From a virus, in IMG/VR virus record IMGVR_UViG_3300045921_000216, positions 1 to 44,860 of that record: a DNA stretch of 44,860 bases. One strand, given 5' to 3'. Positions 22,945 to 31,457 of this stretch are shown in pieces. The position numbers and the translations under genes were made by a program. Positions within the stretch are counted from its first letter, which is position 1. Every line of letters starts with the position of its first letter. The notes beneath the pieces are model-generated. The model ran no database searches. It had not been told where the DNA came from and saw only the letters and a list, made by a program, of their open reading frames with translations.

Positions 22945-24269
22945 CGGATCTACATGCCCCACCGATCGAGTGGTTTCAGCGTCCAGCGGACCTAAAGCCG
23001 GGCATGGGCGTCACCGTCACGGACGAGGGTCGCGTGTTCGGCTACCTGTGCCTGTGGAACGCGAGATTCATCAACGGCGGGCGCGGGAACATCCGACCAC
23101 CACGCGGCGGGTCGTACTCGTTCGCGAACGCCTTCACCAGCAAGGCTACCGCGGCGGACGGGTCGATCGTTGACGTGCGGGTCGGCGTGCTCGCGGGGTC
23201 GGGCGGACACAGGTTCGGCAACGACTTCGGCTCCACGCAGGCTGCCTACGCGGATATCGACCGCAAGTTTGCTCGCGTCGTGTACGGCGAGGACGAGAAC
23301 GGGGTCTGGTACAGCGGTGCGATCATGCCCGGAACGAGCGACGAAGCGATCACCGCGGCTCGTGCTTCGGGCGTGAGTGGGCATTGGGAGAAGCCGACGC
23401 CGAACGGGCGGCTGGAACTGCTTGGCGCGGTGCTGGTGAACATCCCGGCGTTCGCGCAGGCGGCGCAGCATCGGATCGCAGCGGCAGCGACGATCGCAAC
23501 GGAGACCGACGCGGGCGGGGTCGTGCTGGCCCCGGCCGTGCAGAAGCCGGCGGCGCTTCCCCGGCTCGGGGATCGGGTATCGCTCGACGCTCCTTCGCAG
23601 GTCCTTGCGGCTGCCGGGCAGATGCAAGCACCGGTCAGCGGGCTGCTGCTCAAGCTCAACACGCAGACCGTCGACGGGCGCATCATCGAGGCCGTGAACT
23701 GGAGTGCGCTGCCGCTGCCGCTATTCTGGGCGGACGCGCAGAGCTACGGGCACTTGGGCTCGACGGTCGTCGGCAGGATCGACGAGATCACCGTCACCGG
23801 TGACGACGTCACATTCAGCGGCGTGCTCGATGCGGCGTTCATGCAGGCGCAAGGCGCGAAGGACGTCGCCGACCTTGGCGTGCTTGGCATCAGCATCGAC
23901 GGCGCGGCGACGGGCGACGTGATCCCGGAGTTCGACGACGGCAACGACGGGGTGTTGCCGGACCGCATCCGGTTCACGGAGATGCAGATCCTCGGTGCGA
24001 CGTTGACGTCGATCCCCGCGTTTCACGATACGCTGGGGGTGGAGGCCGGCGCGTTCGAGGACACGGCTGGCGGGAACGCCGAACGGGAATCGGAAGGGGA
24101 ATCGGAAGGGGAGTCCGAAGGGGAGGATGAGACGGAGCCGGCGGAGGACGCCGACGACGTCGAGCCCGACGCGGACGAAACGGTCACTGCGAACGCGACC
24201 ACGATCAAGTTGCCTGATGCGACCGGCGGGGACGTCACGATCTCCGCGCCGATCGTGTGGGGCGAATAG
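22941..24269 (+). CDS. capsid maturation protease, two-domain
   Basis: 442 residues; ATG overlaps the portal stop. The N-terminal half (VFGYLCLWN, GRGNIRPPRGG, then FGNDFG and WYSGAIMPGTSDE) matches capsid-maturation proteases of actinophages. A second half starting near residue 235 (ALPLPLFWADAQSYGHLG, then VADLGVLGISIDG) reads like a repeat of the same fold. A tandem Glu-Ser-Glu-Gly stretch precedes the acidic tail. Probably processes the scaffold segment of the capsid precursor. Confidence 0.75.
   Translation: MTDLHAPPIEWFQRPADLKPGMGVTVTDEGRVFGYLCLWNARFINGGRGNIRPPRGGSYSFANAFTSKATAADGSIVDVRVGVLAGSGGHRFGNDFGSTQAAYADIDRKFARVVYGEDENGVWYSGAIMPGTSDEAITAARASGVSGHWEKPTPNGRLELLGAVLVNIPAFAQAAQHRIAAAATIATETDAGGVVLAPAVQKPAALPRLGDRVSLDAPSQVLAAAGQMQAPVSGLLLKLNTQTVDGRIIEAVNWSALPLPLFWADAQSYGHLGSTVVGRIDEITVTGDDVTFSGVLDAAFMQAQGAKDVADLGVLGISIDGAATGDVIPEFDDGNDGVLPDRIRFTEMQILGATLTSIPAFHDTLGVEAGAFEDTAGGNAERESEGESEGESEGEDETEPAEDADDVEPDADETVTANATTIKLPDATGGDVTISAPIVWGE
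24086..24124 (+). repeat. 12-base tandem repeat
   Basis: Three consecutive near-identical 12-base units (GAATCGGAAGGG type) encoding repeats of Glu-Ser-Glu-Gly inside the protease gene. Likely length-variable between strains. Confidence 0.7.
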
Positions 24270-24299
24270 TCAACAACGGTCCCAAGGGAGGGGCATCAA

Positions 24300-26045
24300 A
24301 TGGAGTTCGAAGAGATCACAGTTCCAGCAGACCTCACGGGGCTGTCCCGTGCGGAGTTCGACGAGCTTCGGCAGCGCGTGAGCGCGGCCGGTCGTGCGAC
24401 GGCCGCACTGGCACGCTCCGTCGACGGCGACGATCGTGCTGCGGCCCTCGATGCGCTCGCGGCGCTGCGGGAAGCACGGACGCGGCTCGAGGCGGAGCAG
24501 GAGCGACGGGACGCGGAAGCCGCGGAGGCGGACAAGGCGATCGCGGAGGCGGAAGCCGAGTTCGGCGCCGGCGACGATGCCGACGATGATGCCGACGGTG
24601 GCGAGCCGACCGCGGACGACACCGACGACGAGGCCGAGGGCGACGACGACGAGGCCGAGGCAATGACGGAGGACGAGAGCAGCGACGAGCGAGCAGCGGA
24701 GCCCGTGACGGCGAGCGCCCGACCGCTTCGCATCCGGGCGGCTGCCGGCCGGTCCCGCGAAGTGCCGCAGGCGAAGGCGTCGCGCACGCATCGCGCACCG
24801 TCGAACGACCTGCTGGAGCGGTGGCAAACGTCGATGCGTCGCGCATCGTCAAGCACCCCGGAACGCTTCATGGCGTTCAGCCCGATCGAAGGCACCGAGG
24901 TCGTGCAGGCATCCAACTCGGCGGAGCAGAACACGCGGATCATGCGCGCTGCCCAGCCGATGCAGGGCGCGTTCCTCGCGGCCGCCGGCGGATGGGAGTG
25001 CGGTGCGCCAGAAGTGCTGACGGGCATCGTCGAGTGTGGTCGTACCGATCGTCCGGTCGGCGAGGCGATCGGCTCGTTCACCGCTCGCGGGAAAGCGCTC
25101 TATCATCGTCAGATCGGGCTCGACGACGCGCTGTCCGGAACGGCGATCTGGACGGAGGACGCGGACCTCGCGATCAACCCGAACGACGCCAATACCCACA
25201 AGCCGTGCTACACGCTCGACTGCGTCGATGCGGTGGAGAGCGTCCCGGTAGCGATCCCGATGTGCTTCCGCGTCGGGGTCGGACAGGAGTGGGCGAACCC
25301 GGAGCAGGTTGCCGCTGCGCTCGCCAAGTTCGACGTCGCGCTTGCGCGTCGCTCCGAGAGCGCGATCCTTCAGCGCATCCACGAGCAGTCCAACCAATAC
25401 ACGTACACTCCGCCGGTGGGCGAGAGCGTGACGAACGCGACGATTCGCCTGATCGGCGAACTGCTCTCGCTCGTCGGGTACAACGGTCGGCACTCGACGT
25501 CGGGCTACACGCTCGTGCTGCCCGAGGCGCTGCTGCTCAAGCACATCGTCGACAGCAGCCTGAAGTCGTGGGTCGGTCCGACGCTGACACTCGCGCAGAT
25601 CGTGGCGCAGATCGAAGACCGGTTCGGTATCGCGGTGATCGCCACGCCGGACGTGCGTAGCGGTGACGGCACTCCGACTGGTGAGGTCCCGCCTCCCGTC
25701 GAGCCGCTGCCCGCGGCTCCGCTTCCGTCCGGTGGTGCGCTGCCGGCGGTGCATACCCGGCACGAGATCATTCTGGCGAACCTCGACGACTTCCGCGTCG
25801 GCGTTCATGACGTCAACCTCGACGTGCGGACGTCGATCGACGAGGCGCGGCAGAACGTCAAGTCGATGTTCAGCGAATCGTTCATCACCACGGAGAAGAT
25901 CGGGTGCCGTCCGTCGTTCTCGGTGCTGATGGATGAGATCGCGGTGACGGGTGGCCAGCCCGATCTCGTCGCGATCGACGGCGCTTACAACGCCGGCCCG
26001 ACGCCGAATCCTTACGACGACTTCCCCGGCACGACGCTAGGCTGA
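24300..26045 (+). CDS. major capsid protein with N-terminal scaffold (delta) domain
   Basis: 581 residues; ATG at 24300 preceded by AAGGGAGGGG. Residues 1-165 are helical and extremely acidic, like an HK97-type delta/scaffold domain removed by the protease. The capsid body begins near residue 170 (NDLLERWQTSMRRASS) and includes the long EWANPEQVAAALAKFDVAL helix region and a C-terminal ITTEKIGCRPSF segment. Position after portal and protease supports major capsid protein. Confidence 0.85.
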   Translation: MEFEEITVPADLTGLSRAEFDELRQRVSAAGRATAALARSVDGDDRAAALDALAALREARTRLEAEQERRDAEAAEADKAIAEAEAEFGAGDDADDDADGGEPTADDTDDEAEGDDDEAEAMTEDESSDERAAEPVTASARPLRIRAAAGRSREVPQAKASRTHRAPSNDLLERWQTSMRRASSSTPERFMAFSPIEGTEVVQASNSAEQNTRIMRAAQPMQGAFLAAAGGWECGAPEVLTGIVECGRTDRPVGEAIGSFTARGKALYHRQIGLDDALSGTAIWTEDADLAINPNDANTHKPCYTLDCVDAVESVPVAIPMCFRVGVGQEWANPEQVAAALAKFDVALARRSESAILQRIHEQSNQYTYTPPVGESVTNATIRLIGELLSLVGYNGRHSTSGYTLVLPEALLLKHIVDSSLKSWVGPTLTLAQIVAQIEDRFGIAVIATPDVRSGDGTPTGEVPPPVEPLPAAPLPSGGALPAVHTRHEIILANLDDFRVGVHDVNLDVRTSIDEARQNVKSMFSESFITTEKIGCRPSFSVLMDEIAVTGGQPDLVAIDGAYNAGPTPNPYDDFPGTTLG

Positions 26046-26081
26046 GGTACGGGGACCGACGGGTAGGAGGGAACGCGAACG

Positions 26082-26903
26082 ATGGCATACAACGCGACAC
26101 CGATCCTTGCGACGGCGAAGCGTCCCCGGCTTGGGCTGCTGTCGGTCGCTTCCCTCCTGCCCCCGGACCTCGATTGGAGGCGCGGAATCCGGTATGCGCC
26201 GGAAGGCTGCGATCCTTCGCAGACCTACGACGTGTGCGGCCCGGGTTCCGGTCCGAAGGCGCGCCCGGACAGCGATGGCTACTCAACGTTCCGACCGTTC
26301 ATCATCGCTGCGACGGACCCGTGCCACGATCCGTGGGCGCTCGACGACGAGCATTTGGAACGCGCCAATCGCACGCTGCTGATGTCGCAAGGCTCGTCGA
26401 TCGCTCGGCATCTGCTGTCGAACACGGTCGGGAACCCGTCGCTGGCAAGCACGGCAACGGACGTCAGCGGAGGCGCCGCGGCGTCGTGGGAAGCGGCAGC
26501 GGCAACACTGCTGTACCACATGGCTGACAACGGCTATGTTGGCGACGTCGTGTTCCATGCGCCGTCGTGGTTGGAGCCGTCGTTCCACGCGAGCGGCGTC
26601 GGCGATACGGAGGACGGCACGCGGCGGGCGTACATTGGCGCGCATCCGGTCGTGTTCGATGCTGGCTACTCCGGGCTCGTCGCGCCGGATTCGCTCGCGG
26701 GCGTCGACCCGGCGATCGCGGCGGAAGCCGGGTGGGTGTACGCTACCGGGCCGATCGAGTACGCGATCGGGACGACGCTTGAGGATGTCGCGGTGTCGAT
26801 CGACGAACGACAGAATGATCGGTACGTGCTCGCAGAGCGACCCGCGATCTACCGGTTCGATGACTGTCAGGTGTTCGGTGCCGTCGTGGAGGTTGGAACG
26901 TGA
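26082..26903 (+). CDS. structural protein, likely capsid-associated
   Basis: 273 residues; ATG at 26082 with AGGAGGG upstream. Soluble, with several aromatic-rich strands (GYVGDVVFHAPSWLEP, then GWVYATGPIEYAIGT) and a few cysteines. Comes right after the major capsid gene, where decoration or minor capsid proteins usually lie. No specific family recognised. Confidence 0.6.
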   Translation: MAYNATPILATAKRPRLGLLSVASLLPPDLDWRRGIRYAPEGCDPSQTYDVCGPGSGPKARPDSDGYSTFRPFIIAATDPCHDPWALDDEHLERANRTLLMSQGSSIARHLLSNTVGNPSLASTATDVSGGAAASWEAAAATLLYHMADNGYVGDVVFHAPSWLEPSFHASGVGDTEDGTRRAYIGAHPVVFDAGYSGLVAPDSLAGVDPAIAAEAGWVYATGPIEYAIGTTLEDVAVSIDERQNDRYVLAERPAIYRFDDCQVFGAVVEVGT

Positions 26904-27319
26904 GCCTCGCAACCGGGTATGGACCAATCTCGGATCGTCCGCAGCCGTCGGACGAGAATCGCGGAGCGTTCTGGATCGACCCGTCGACGCAGACGCTCAC
27001 GGTTCAGATCGACGATACGTGGCACGAGGTCGCCACGACGCCGGAGCCGGCTTTCAGCGTCGTCTACAACTCGGGAACGGACGAGCTTGTCGTGACGTCG
27101 CTCGCGGGATTCGACTTCACGCCAGTCGTCACGATCAACTTCACAGGGAACGGGACCGGGCAAATCACCCGGCCCCCGTTCTTCACTCTCGATTCGCCGT
27201 CGCAAATCACAGTGCAGCAAGCTTCGATCGTGCTGAATGGTGGGGTGCTCACTGCGCTCGACTTCTTCGTCGGGCTTTCGATTGCGGCGTCGTGGACAGG
27301 ATCGGTACCACTGATATGA
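26900..27319 (+). CDS. structural/decoration protein, paralog 1
   Basis: 139 residues from GTG overlapping the previous stop. N-terminus SDRPQPSDENRGAFWID is shared with the next gene, with 33 identical bases. The rest is beta-rich with an FTGNGTGQI turn, consistent with a head decoration or fibre-like protein. The paralogy shows tandem duplication. Confidence 0.6.
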   Translation: MSLATGYGPISDRPQPSDENRGAFWIDPSTQTLTVQIDDTWHEVATTPEPAFSVVYNSGTDELVVTSLAGFDFTPVVTINFTGNGTGQITRPPFFTLDSPSQITVQQASIVLNGGVLTALDFFVGLSIAASWTGSVPLI

Positions 27320-27954
27320 CACCTCTCGCAAACACAGGAAACGGTCCGCTCTCCGATCGTCCGCAGCCGTCGGACGAGAATCGCGGACTGCTCTGGATTG
27401 ACAATAGTGACGCGATCAGCATCAGCACCGGATCCGCTTGGGTCGACTTCACGACCGACGGCGGCGGTGGTGGTGGCGGGGTCGGCGGGTTCCGATCGGG
27501 CGCGAGCTTCGCCCCTTCGATCGCGTCGATCAACGCTGACGGCAACACGTTCGACATCTTCGGCGGGTCGGCTCCCGACGTGCTCGAGTTGTCGATCGTG
27601 AACCCAGACCCGGATCGGTCGATGGCGGTGATGGCGACCTACGTCGGCGGCGCGATCTACTTCGAGAACGGGACGCACTCCGGATTCTACCAAGGCTCCC
27701 GCACGGTAGCGATGAGCCCCAGCGACGTTTCCGCGCAGACTGTTCCGTTCTTCGCGGACGCTCCGCCGACGGACCCAAACGGGGTGCTGCTTCCGGGCGT
27801 CGTCGCGACAACGGTGTTCGCGGTGAATCCGGGCGACACGGTGACGCTGGAAGTGTTGGATCAGGCGGACGTCGCCGGCGACGGTCTCGCGCACACGGTC
27901 AACTCGGCCTACACTGCGAACCTCACGGCGATCGGCGTTCCGCTGCCGGTGTAG
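27316..27954 (+). CDS. structural/decoration protein, paralog 2
   Basis: 212 residues; ATG overlaps the previous stop. The same SDRPQPSDENRG N-terminus as paralog 1, then a poly-glycine linker and a beta-sandwich-like C-terminal domain. Probably a head or tail decoration protein in which the shared N-terminus attaches to the particle and the C-termini diverged. Confidence 0.6.
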   Translation: MTPLANTGNGPLSDRPQPSDENRGLLWIDNSDAISISTGSAWVDFTTDGGGGGGGVGGFRSGASFAPSIASINADGNTFDIFGGSAPDVLELSIVNPDPDRSMAVMATYVGGAIYFENGTHSGFYQGSRTVAMSPSDVSAQTVPFFADAPPTDPNGVLLPGVVATTVFAVNPGDTVTLEVLDQADVAGDGLAHTVNSAYTANLTAIGVPLPV

Positions 27955-27976
27955 AAGTATCCGGAAGGAGGATCGA

Positions 27977-28120
27977 GTGAGCAGGTTCAACAAGACGGCG
28001 CCGACGGATGAGCCGAAGGCGACGAAGAAGTCCGTGAAGCGCAGCGCGACGACGCCGACCGCTGCACCAGCGGAGAAGGCAACGAACGACGAAACCGAAA
28101 CGGAGGCCAACGATGGCTGA
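27977..28120 (+). CDS. very small Lys/Ala/Thr-rich protein
   Basis: 47 residues from GTG at 27977 with GGAAGGAGG about 5 bases upstream. Low complexity (KATKKSVKRS and APAEKATNDETETEAND). Overlaps the start of the next gene. Possibly a disordered head-completion or DNA-binding peptide. Confidence 0.5.
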   Translation: MSRFNKTAPTDEPKATKKSVKRSATTPTAAPAEKATNDETETEANDG

Positions 28121-28787
28121 CCTCTACTGCGGCGGCCTCGCAACGCCGACGCTCATCACCGTCAACGCGGTCGACGACTGCACCGGAGAGCACTTGCGTG
28201 ACGGCCCATACGCTTACGTGTTCGACGGCGTGCGGAGCGTGGAGTGGGAGCCCGTCGTGAACGAGGCGCAGGAAGCGCAGTTCGTCGACAACGCGGGCAA
28301 GACGGTGTGCACTGCGGAGACGTGCGACGACCTGCTGGGGTACGACCTCTCCTTCGAGAAGTGCAATCTTCCGCTGGAGCTCGTCGCGCTGCTTACCGGG
28401 CAGCCGGTCGTCACGAACGTCGGCGGTGACGCGATCGGCTGGTATCACGATGACAGCGTCGGATGCGCTCCGCCGGTCGCGGTCCGCATCTGGAGCAAGA
28501 CCCTCGGCTGCACCGCTTCGGCGAAGTGGGGCGTGCTCGTGTTCCCGTTCGCGAAGTTCACATTCCCAACGCCGGGAGTCGAAGGCGACTTGATCCAGTT
28601 CTCGACCGTCACCGCGAAGGCGCGGAAGATCCCGGGCACCTACGACGCTTACGGCGACGGCGTGTTCGGCGACGACGGAGCGCTTGGCTGGACGGGCAGC
28701 AACAAGCGCGGATCGTTCGGGTTCTACTACACCGACGACGATCCGCAGATTGCCGACTGCGCGCTCGTCACGATTCCGCCTGCGTGA
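28113..28787 (+). CDS. putative major tail tube protein
   Basis: 224 residues; ATG at 28113 overlapping the small gene. Beta-rich with several cysteines (LYCGG, AETCDD, FEKCN, VGCA, LGCTAS). Size, beta content and position between capsid and connector genes fit a tail tube protein of siphoviruses, though a head-tail connector cannot be excluded. Confidence 0.55.
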   Translation: MADLYCGGLATPTLITVNAVDDCTGEHLRDGPYAYVFDGVRSVEWEPVVNEAQEAQFVDNAGKTVCTAETCDDLLGYDLSFEKCNLPLELVALLTGQPVVTNVGGDAIGWYHDDSVGCAPPVAVRIWSKTLGCTASAKWGVLVFPFAKFTFPTPGVEGDLIQFSTVTAKARKIPGTYDAYGDGVFGDDGALGWTGSNKRGSFGFYYTDDDPQIADCALVTIPPA

Positions 28788-28795
28788 GGTAGGGC

Positions 28796-29536
28796 GTGGC
28801 GCTGCCGTGCACACCGTGGACGACGACCGATCGCCTGTGCTGTCCTGACGAGGCTCCTTCGACGGACTGCGCGGGCGATCCGGTTGTTCCGACGTATCCG
28901 TGGACCGATGACGAGCTGATCGACATCGCGTCCCGGATGTTGTTCCACGCGACGTGCGAACGATTCCCGGGCGTCTGCTCGGGAAACACGCTGCGTCCGT
29001 GCTCGTGCGCCTGTCGTGATGAGACGTGCTGCAAGTGTGATCGTCGGGCGGTGCCGCTCGCCGGTCGATACCCGGTTCTGGAGATCGAGGAAGTTCGCGT
29101 GGACGGCGTCGTGCTCCCGCCGTCGGCGTATCGCCTCGACGAGTTCAGTCGGTTGGTGCGCGTCGACGGGGAACGGTGGCCGGTCCGGCAGGACATGACC
29201 GCTGACCCGTTGACGGATGCCGACACGTTCGTGATCCGCTACACCGTTGGGCGGGCGGTGCCGGATGATCTCCAGTACGCTGCGGCCCTGCTCGCTTGCG
29301 AACTGAAGAAGGTTTGCGGCGGGCAGGGCTGTCAGCTTCCCGATCGCGTGCAGCGCGTGATCCGGGACGGCATCGAGTACGAGGTTGTTGATGTTGGAAC
29401 GATGCTCGCCCGTCCGGGGAGCGCGTTCGGCATCGCCGATGTCGACCGGATCGTCGCGTTGTACCAGCCGTGCGGATCGCGTGGGCCGAAGAATCGGCTG
29501 ATGTTCGCTGATGATCCGGGTGGCGTCCGTGGGTAG
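28796..29536 (+). CDS. head-tail connector (gp6-like), cysteine-rich
   Basis: 246 residues from GTG at 28796 with GAGGTAGG upstream. The C-terminal half (DDLQYAAALLACELKKVCGG, then RVQRVIRDGIEYEVVD) resembles phage head-tail adaptor proteins. The N-terminal half has a remarkable cysteine run (CSCACRDETCCKC); about 16 of 246 residues are Cys, suggesting disulfide or metal bridging in the virion. Confidence 0.6.
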   Translation: MALPCTPWTTTDRLCCPDEAPSTDCAGDPVVPTYPWTDDELIDIASRMLFHATCERFPGVCSGNTLRPCSCACRDETCCKCDRRAVPLAGRYPVLEIEEVRVDGVVLPPSAYRLDEFSRLVRVDGERWPVRQDMTADPLTDADTFVIRYTVGRAVPDDLQYAAALLACELKKVCGGQGCQLPDRVQRVIRDGIEYEVVDVGTMLARPGSAFGIADVDRIVALYQPCGSRGPKNRLMFADDPGGVRG

Positions 29537-29954
29537 TTTCCGGCGGACACTCGAGAGCGTCGATGCGCTCGTGCGCTCGTGCGTCGACTGCGACCGATAC
29601 CCGAAGGCGGAGCGGGGCGCGGGCGACGTCGTCGCGGACTGCTCAAAGACGTACACGAGCATCCTCGCGGCGCGACCGGTTGGCACGTCGGGCGCGTGCC
29701 GGGTCTACGACCTCGACCTACAGGTCGCGCTCGTGTACGACTGCGCCGATGCTGATGCTGCGGCGTGCGTCGTCGACGATGGCGAGGCGGTCGCGTGCTG
29801 CCTCGACGCTGCTGCGGCTACGGGGCTCTCTGACGAGCAAGTCGCGCCGGGCGGGTCCGCTACCACCAGCGTTCGGTATGATCGCCCGCTCGGCGGCGCT
29901 CACGTCGTCAGGGTTGCGCTGACGGTTCGTGGGGTCGCGTGTTGTGGCGACTAA
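29511..29954 (+). CDS. head-tail completion protein, cysteine-rich
   Basis: 147 residues if started at ATG 29511 (weak ribosome site; GTG at 29520 possible). Ten or so cysteines, including two adjacent CC pairs. Size and position between the adaptor and the gp10-like gene fit a tail-completion or head-closure protein. Confidence 0.55.
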   Translation: MIRVASVGSFRRTLESVDALVRSCVDCDRYPKAERGAGDVVADCSKTYTSILAARPVGTSGACRVYDLDLQVALVYDCADADAAACVVDDGEAVACCLDAAAATGLSDEQVAPGGSATTSVRYDRPLGGAHVVRVALTVRGVACCGD

Positions 29955-30426
29955 CAGGACGCGAATCGAGATCGACCCGGCACGGCTCGATGCCGTGCTC
30001 GCGGAAGCGATCGGCAAGACGCTTCTTCGGATTGGCGCAACGGCGAAAGCTCGGGCGCAGCAGATCGTGACGAGCGAAACGAGCCGATCGCGGTACGTGC
30101 TCGAGAACGGCAAGGTCGTGAACCAATCAGGCGGGCGGCTCGCAGCGTCGATCGACTTCCGGATCGAACGAGAAGGCAACGCGATCGTGCTCGTCCTCGA
30201 GTCCACCGCCGGGATGTATGCGCTCTACCAGCATGAGGGAACGGGCATCTACGGGACCGGGAAGGGCGCGAGCCGGCAGCCGATCAGGCCGAGGCGGGCG
30301 AAGTTCCTCGTGTTCGCTGACCCGAAGACCGGGGAGGTTATTCGGGCGAAGGAGGTCCGTGGAACGCCTGCGAAGAAGTTCCTGACGAGGGGTGTCGACT
30401 TCGCGCTGAAACGGGTGCTTGGGTGA
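29944..30426 (+). CDS. HK97 gp10-like tail component
   Basis: 160 residues from GTG at 29944, overlapping the previous gene. Residues 20-60 form a helical N-terminus, then SGGRLAASIDFRIERE and ALYQHEGTG, followed by FLTRGVDFALKRVL: the layout of HK97 gp10/minor tail completion proteins. Last gene before repeat copy C. Confidence 0.75.
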   Translation: MATNRTRIEIDPARLDAVLAEAIGKTLLRIGATAKARAQQIVTSETSRSRYVLENGKVVNQSGGRLAASIDFRIEREGNAIVLVLESTAGMYALYQHEGTGIYGTGKGASRQPIRPRRAKFLVFADPKTGEVIRAKEVRGTPAKKFLTRGVDFALKRVLG

Positions 30427-30464
30427 CGACCGATTCGGCGTGTAATCTGGGTGGCAAGACGCCG

Positions 30465-30476
30465 TGGAACGTTCCA
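30465..30476. promoter_or_regulatory. 12-bp palindrome
   Basis: TGGAACGTTCCA, a perfect palindrome in the gap after the gp10-like gene and 40 bases before repeat copy C. Could be an operator. No second copy was noticed. Confidence 0.3.
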
Positions 30477-30512
30477 TGAATACCGCTGAATCACGACCTC
30501 GAAAAGTTGCTC

Positions 30513-30623
30513 GTTTACAGGGAGACCTTACGCGACGCGGCGACAGGGTGATTGTAGGGGGCAAGGGGTCGAACGTCAGAGAGCGTCGTCTAGGCGCATC
30601 AGACGCCAACACGGTCACATGGG
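30513..30623 (+). repeat. dispersed intergenic repeat, copy C
   Basis: Left part (CGTTTACAGG, AGACCTTACG) matches copy B; right part (ACAGGGT, TTGTAGGG, GTCAGAGA, CGTCTA, TCAGA, CATGGG) matches A and B with more divergence. Lies upstream of the tail chaperone gene at 30691. The remaining gap 30427-30690 holds only the palindrome at 30465 and an unconvincing short reading frame. Confidence 0.7.
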
Positions 30624-30690
30624 AACAACACGGTGTCGAGCAGCCCGACAGATGGTGGGTTTCACCGCCTTAAACGACAGGAGCAGAAGC

Positions 30691-31227
30691 ATGAGTGAGA
30701 TCGTTGCGAACCTCGATGCGGCACTCGCCGACTATCGTGCGGCACACGCGGGCGTCGACCGAGCGATCGTGTTGTTCGGACGTGAGTGGACGCTGGTCCC
30801 GGAGCTGACGACGACGACCGCGAGCACGCTCGCGAGTGTCGTGTCGCTCGCGAACGATCCGGAGACCGGATCGGGTGAACAGGCGATGGCTGCGCTGACT
30901 GCGGTCTCGGAAGTCGTTCCGTCGGTGATCGAGGAAGCGGAGCGCGACGAGTTCCGCGCCGAGTGGAACAGTCGAGGGGTGCCGCTCGGCGCACTCGAGG
31001 TAATCGTGGAGGCGGTGATGCAAGCGTTCACCACCGCCCCTTTCTCGCAGGCCGTCCCGAAGACGGCGAACGAGGACGGTACACCCGCGCCTTCGTCCGC
31101 CTCTGGGAGTTCACCTACGCCTTCTGGAGCGATGTCGAATCCGCCGTCGCCCGTCGCGCCGATGCCTTCACCGCCTGCACCTCCGCGGGTCGCGGGCGTG
31201 ACGGTCGGCACCGCTGCACCGTCGTAG
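30691..31227 (+). CDS. tail assembly chaperone (G-like, unshifted product)
   Basis: 178 residues; ATG at 30691 with CAGGAGC about 8 bases upstream. Helical body up to residue 118, then a Pro/Ser/Ala-rich tail produced by reading through the region that also encodes the shifted product. Position directly before the tape measure gene and the overlapping second frame identify the G-like chaperone. Confidence 0.75.
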   Translation: MSEIVANLDAALADYRAAHAGVDRAIVLFGREWTLVPELTTTTASTLASVVSLANDPETGSGEQAMAALTAVSEVVPSVIEEAERDEFRAEWNSRGVPLGALEVIVEAVMQAFTTAPFSQAVPKTANEDGTPAPSSASGSSPTPSGAMSNPPSPVAPMPSPPAPPRVAGVTVGTAAPS

Positions 31228-31457
31228 GTTGCAGTTCATGGCGTATCGTGACGAGTGAAACGATCCGGCTGATCGAGGAACGGCGAGCGGTGAGCGACGA
31301 GAACGCGAAGAAGATTGACCGCCTCCTTCGGGAGCCGCTGCGCTTCGCTGCTTTCGACGAGACGCAGGCCGGGTCGGAACCGTTCCGGTTGACGCCTTAC
31401 GAACGCGGCCGGGTCGTGGAGTTCGTCCCTCGCCGGAAGGACCCCGACGATGGCTGA
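30691..31457 (+). CDS. tail assembly chaperone fusion (G-T type) by -1 frameshift
   Basis: The slippery heptamer C-CCT-TTC lies at 31038-31044 in the G frame. A -1 slip there continues in a frame open to 31457, giving about 255 residues. The T-type end carries LWEFTYAFWSDVESAV and later SETIRLIEERRAVSDENAKKIDRLL, and stops just inside the tape measure start. The frameshift itself is inferred from the heptamer and gene order; a separate start at GTG 31248 is an alternative. Confidence 0.6.
31038..31044 (+). other. -1 slippery heptamer CCCTTTC
   Basis: XXXYYYZ-type slippery sequence in the correct phase (C-CCT-TTC) of the chaperone gene, where the alternative frame is already open. Expected to yield the G-T fusion used in tail assembly. 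Confidence 0.6.

Noticed and set aside
30477-30673. Short reading frame over repeat copy C (65 residues)
   Set aside because: No ribosome site, no equivalent open frame in copies A and B, and frame-breaking indels between copies.
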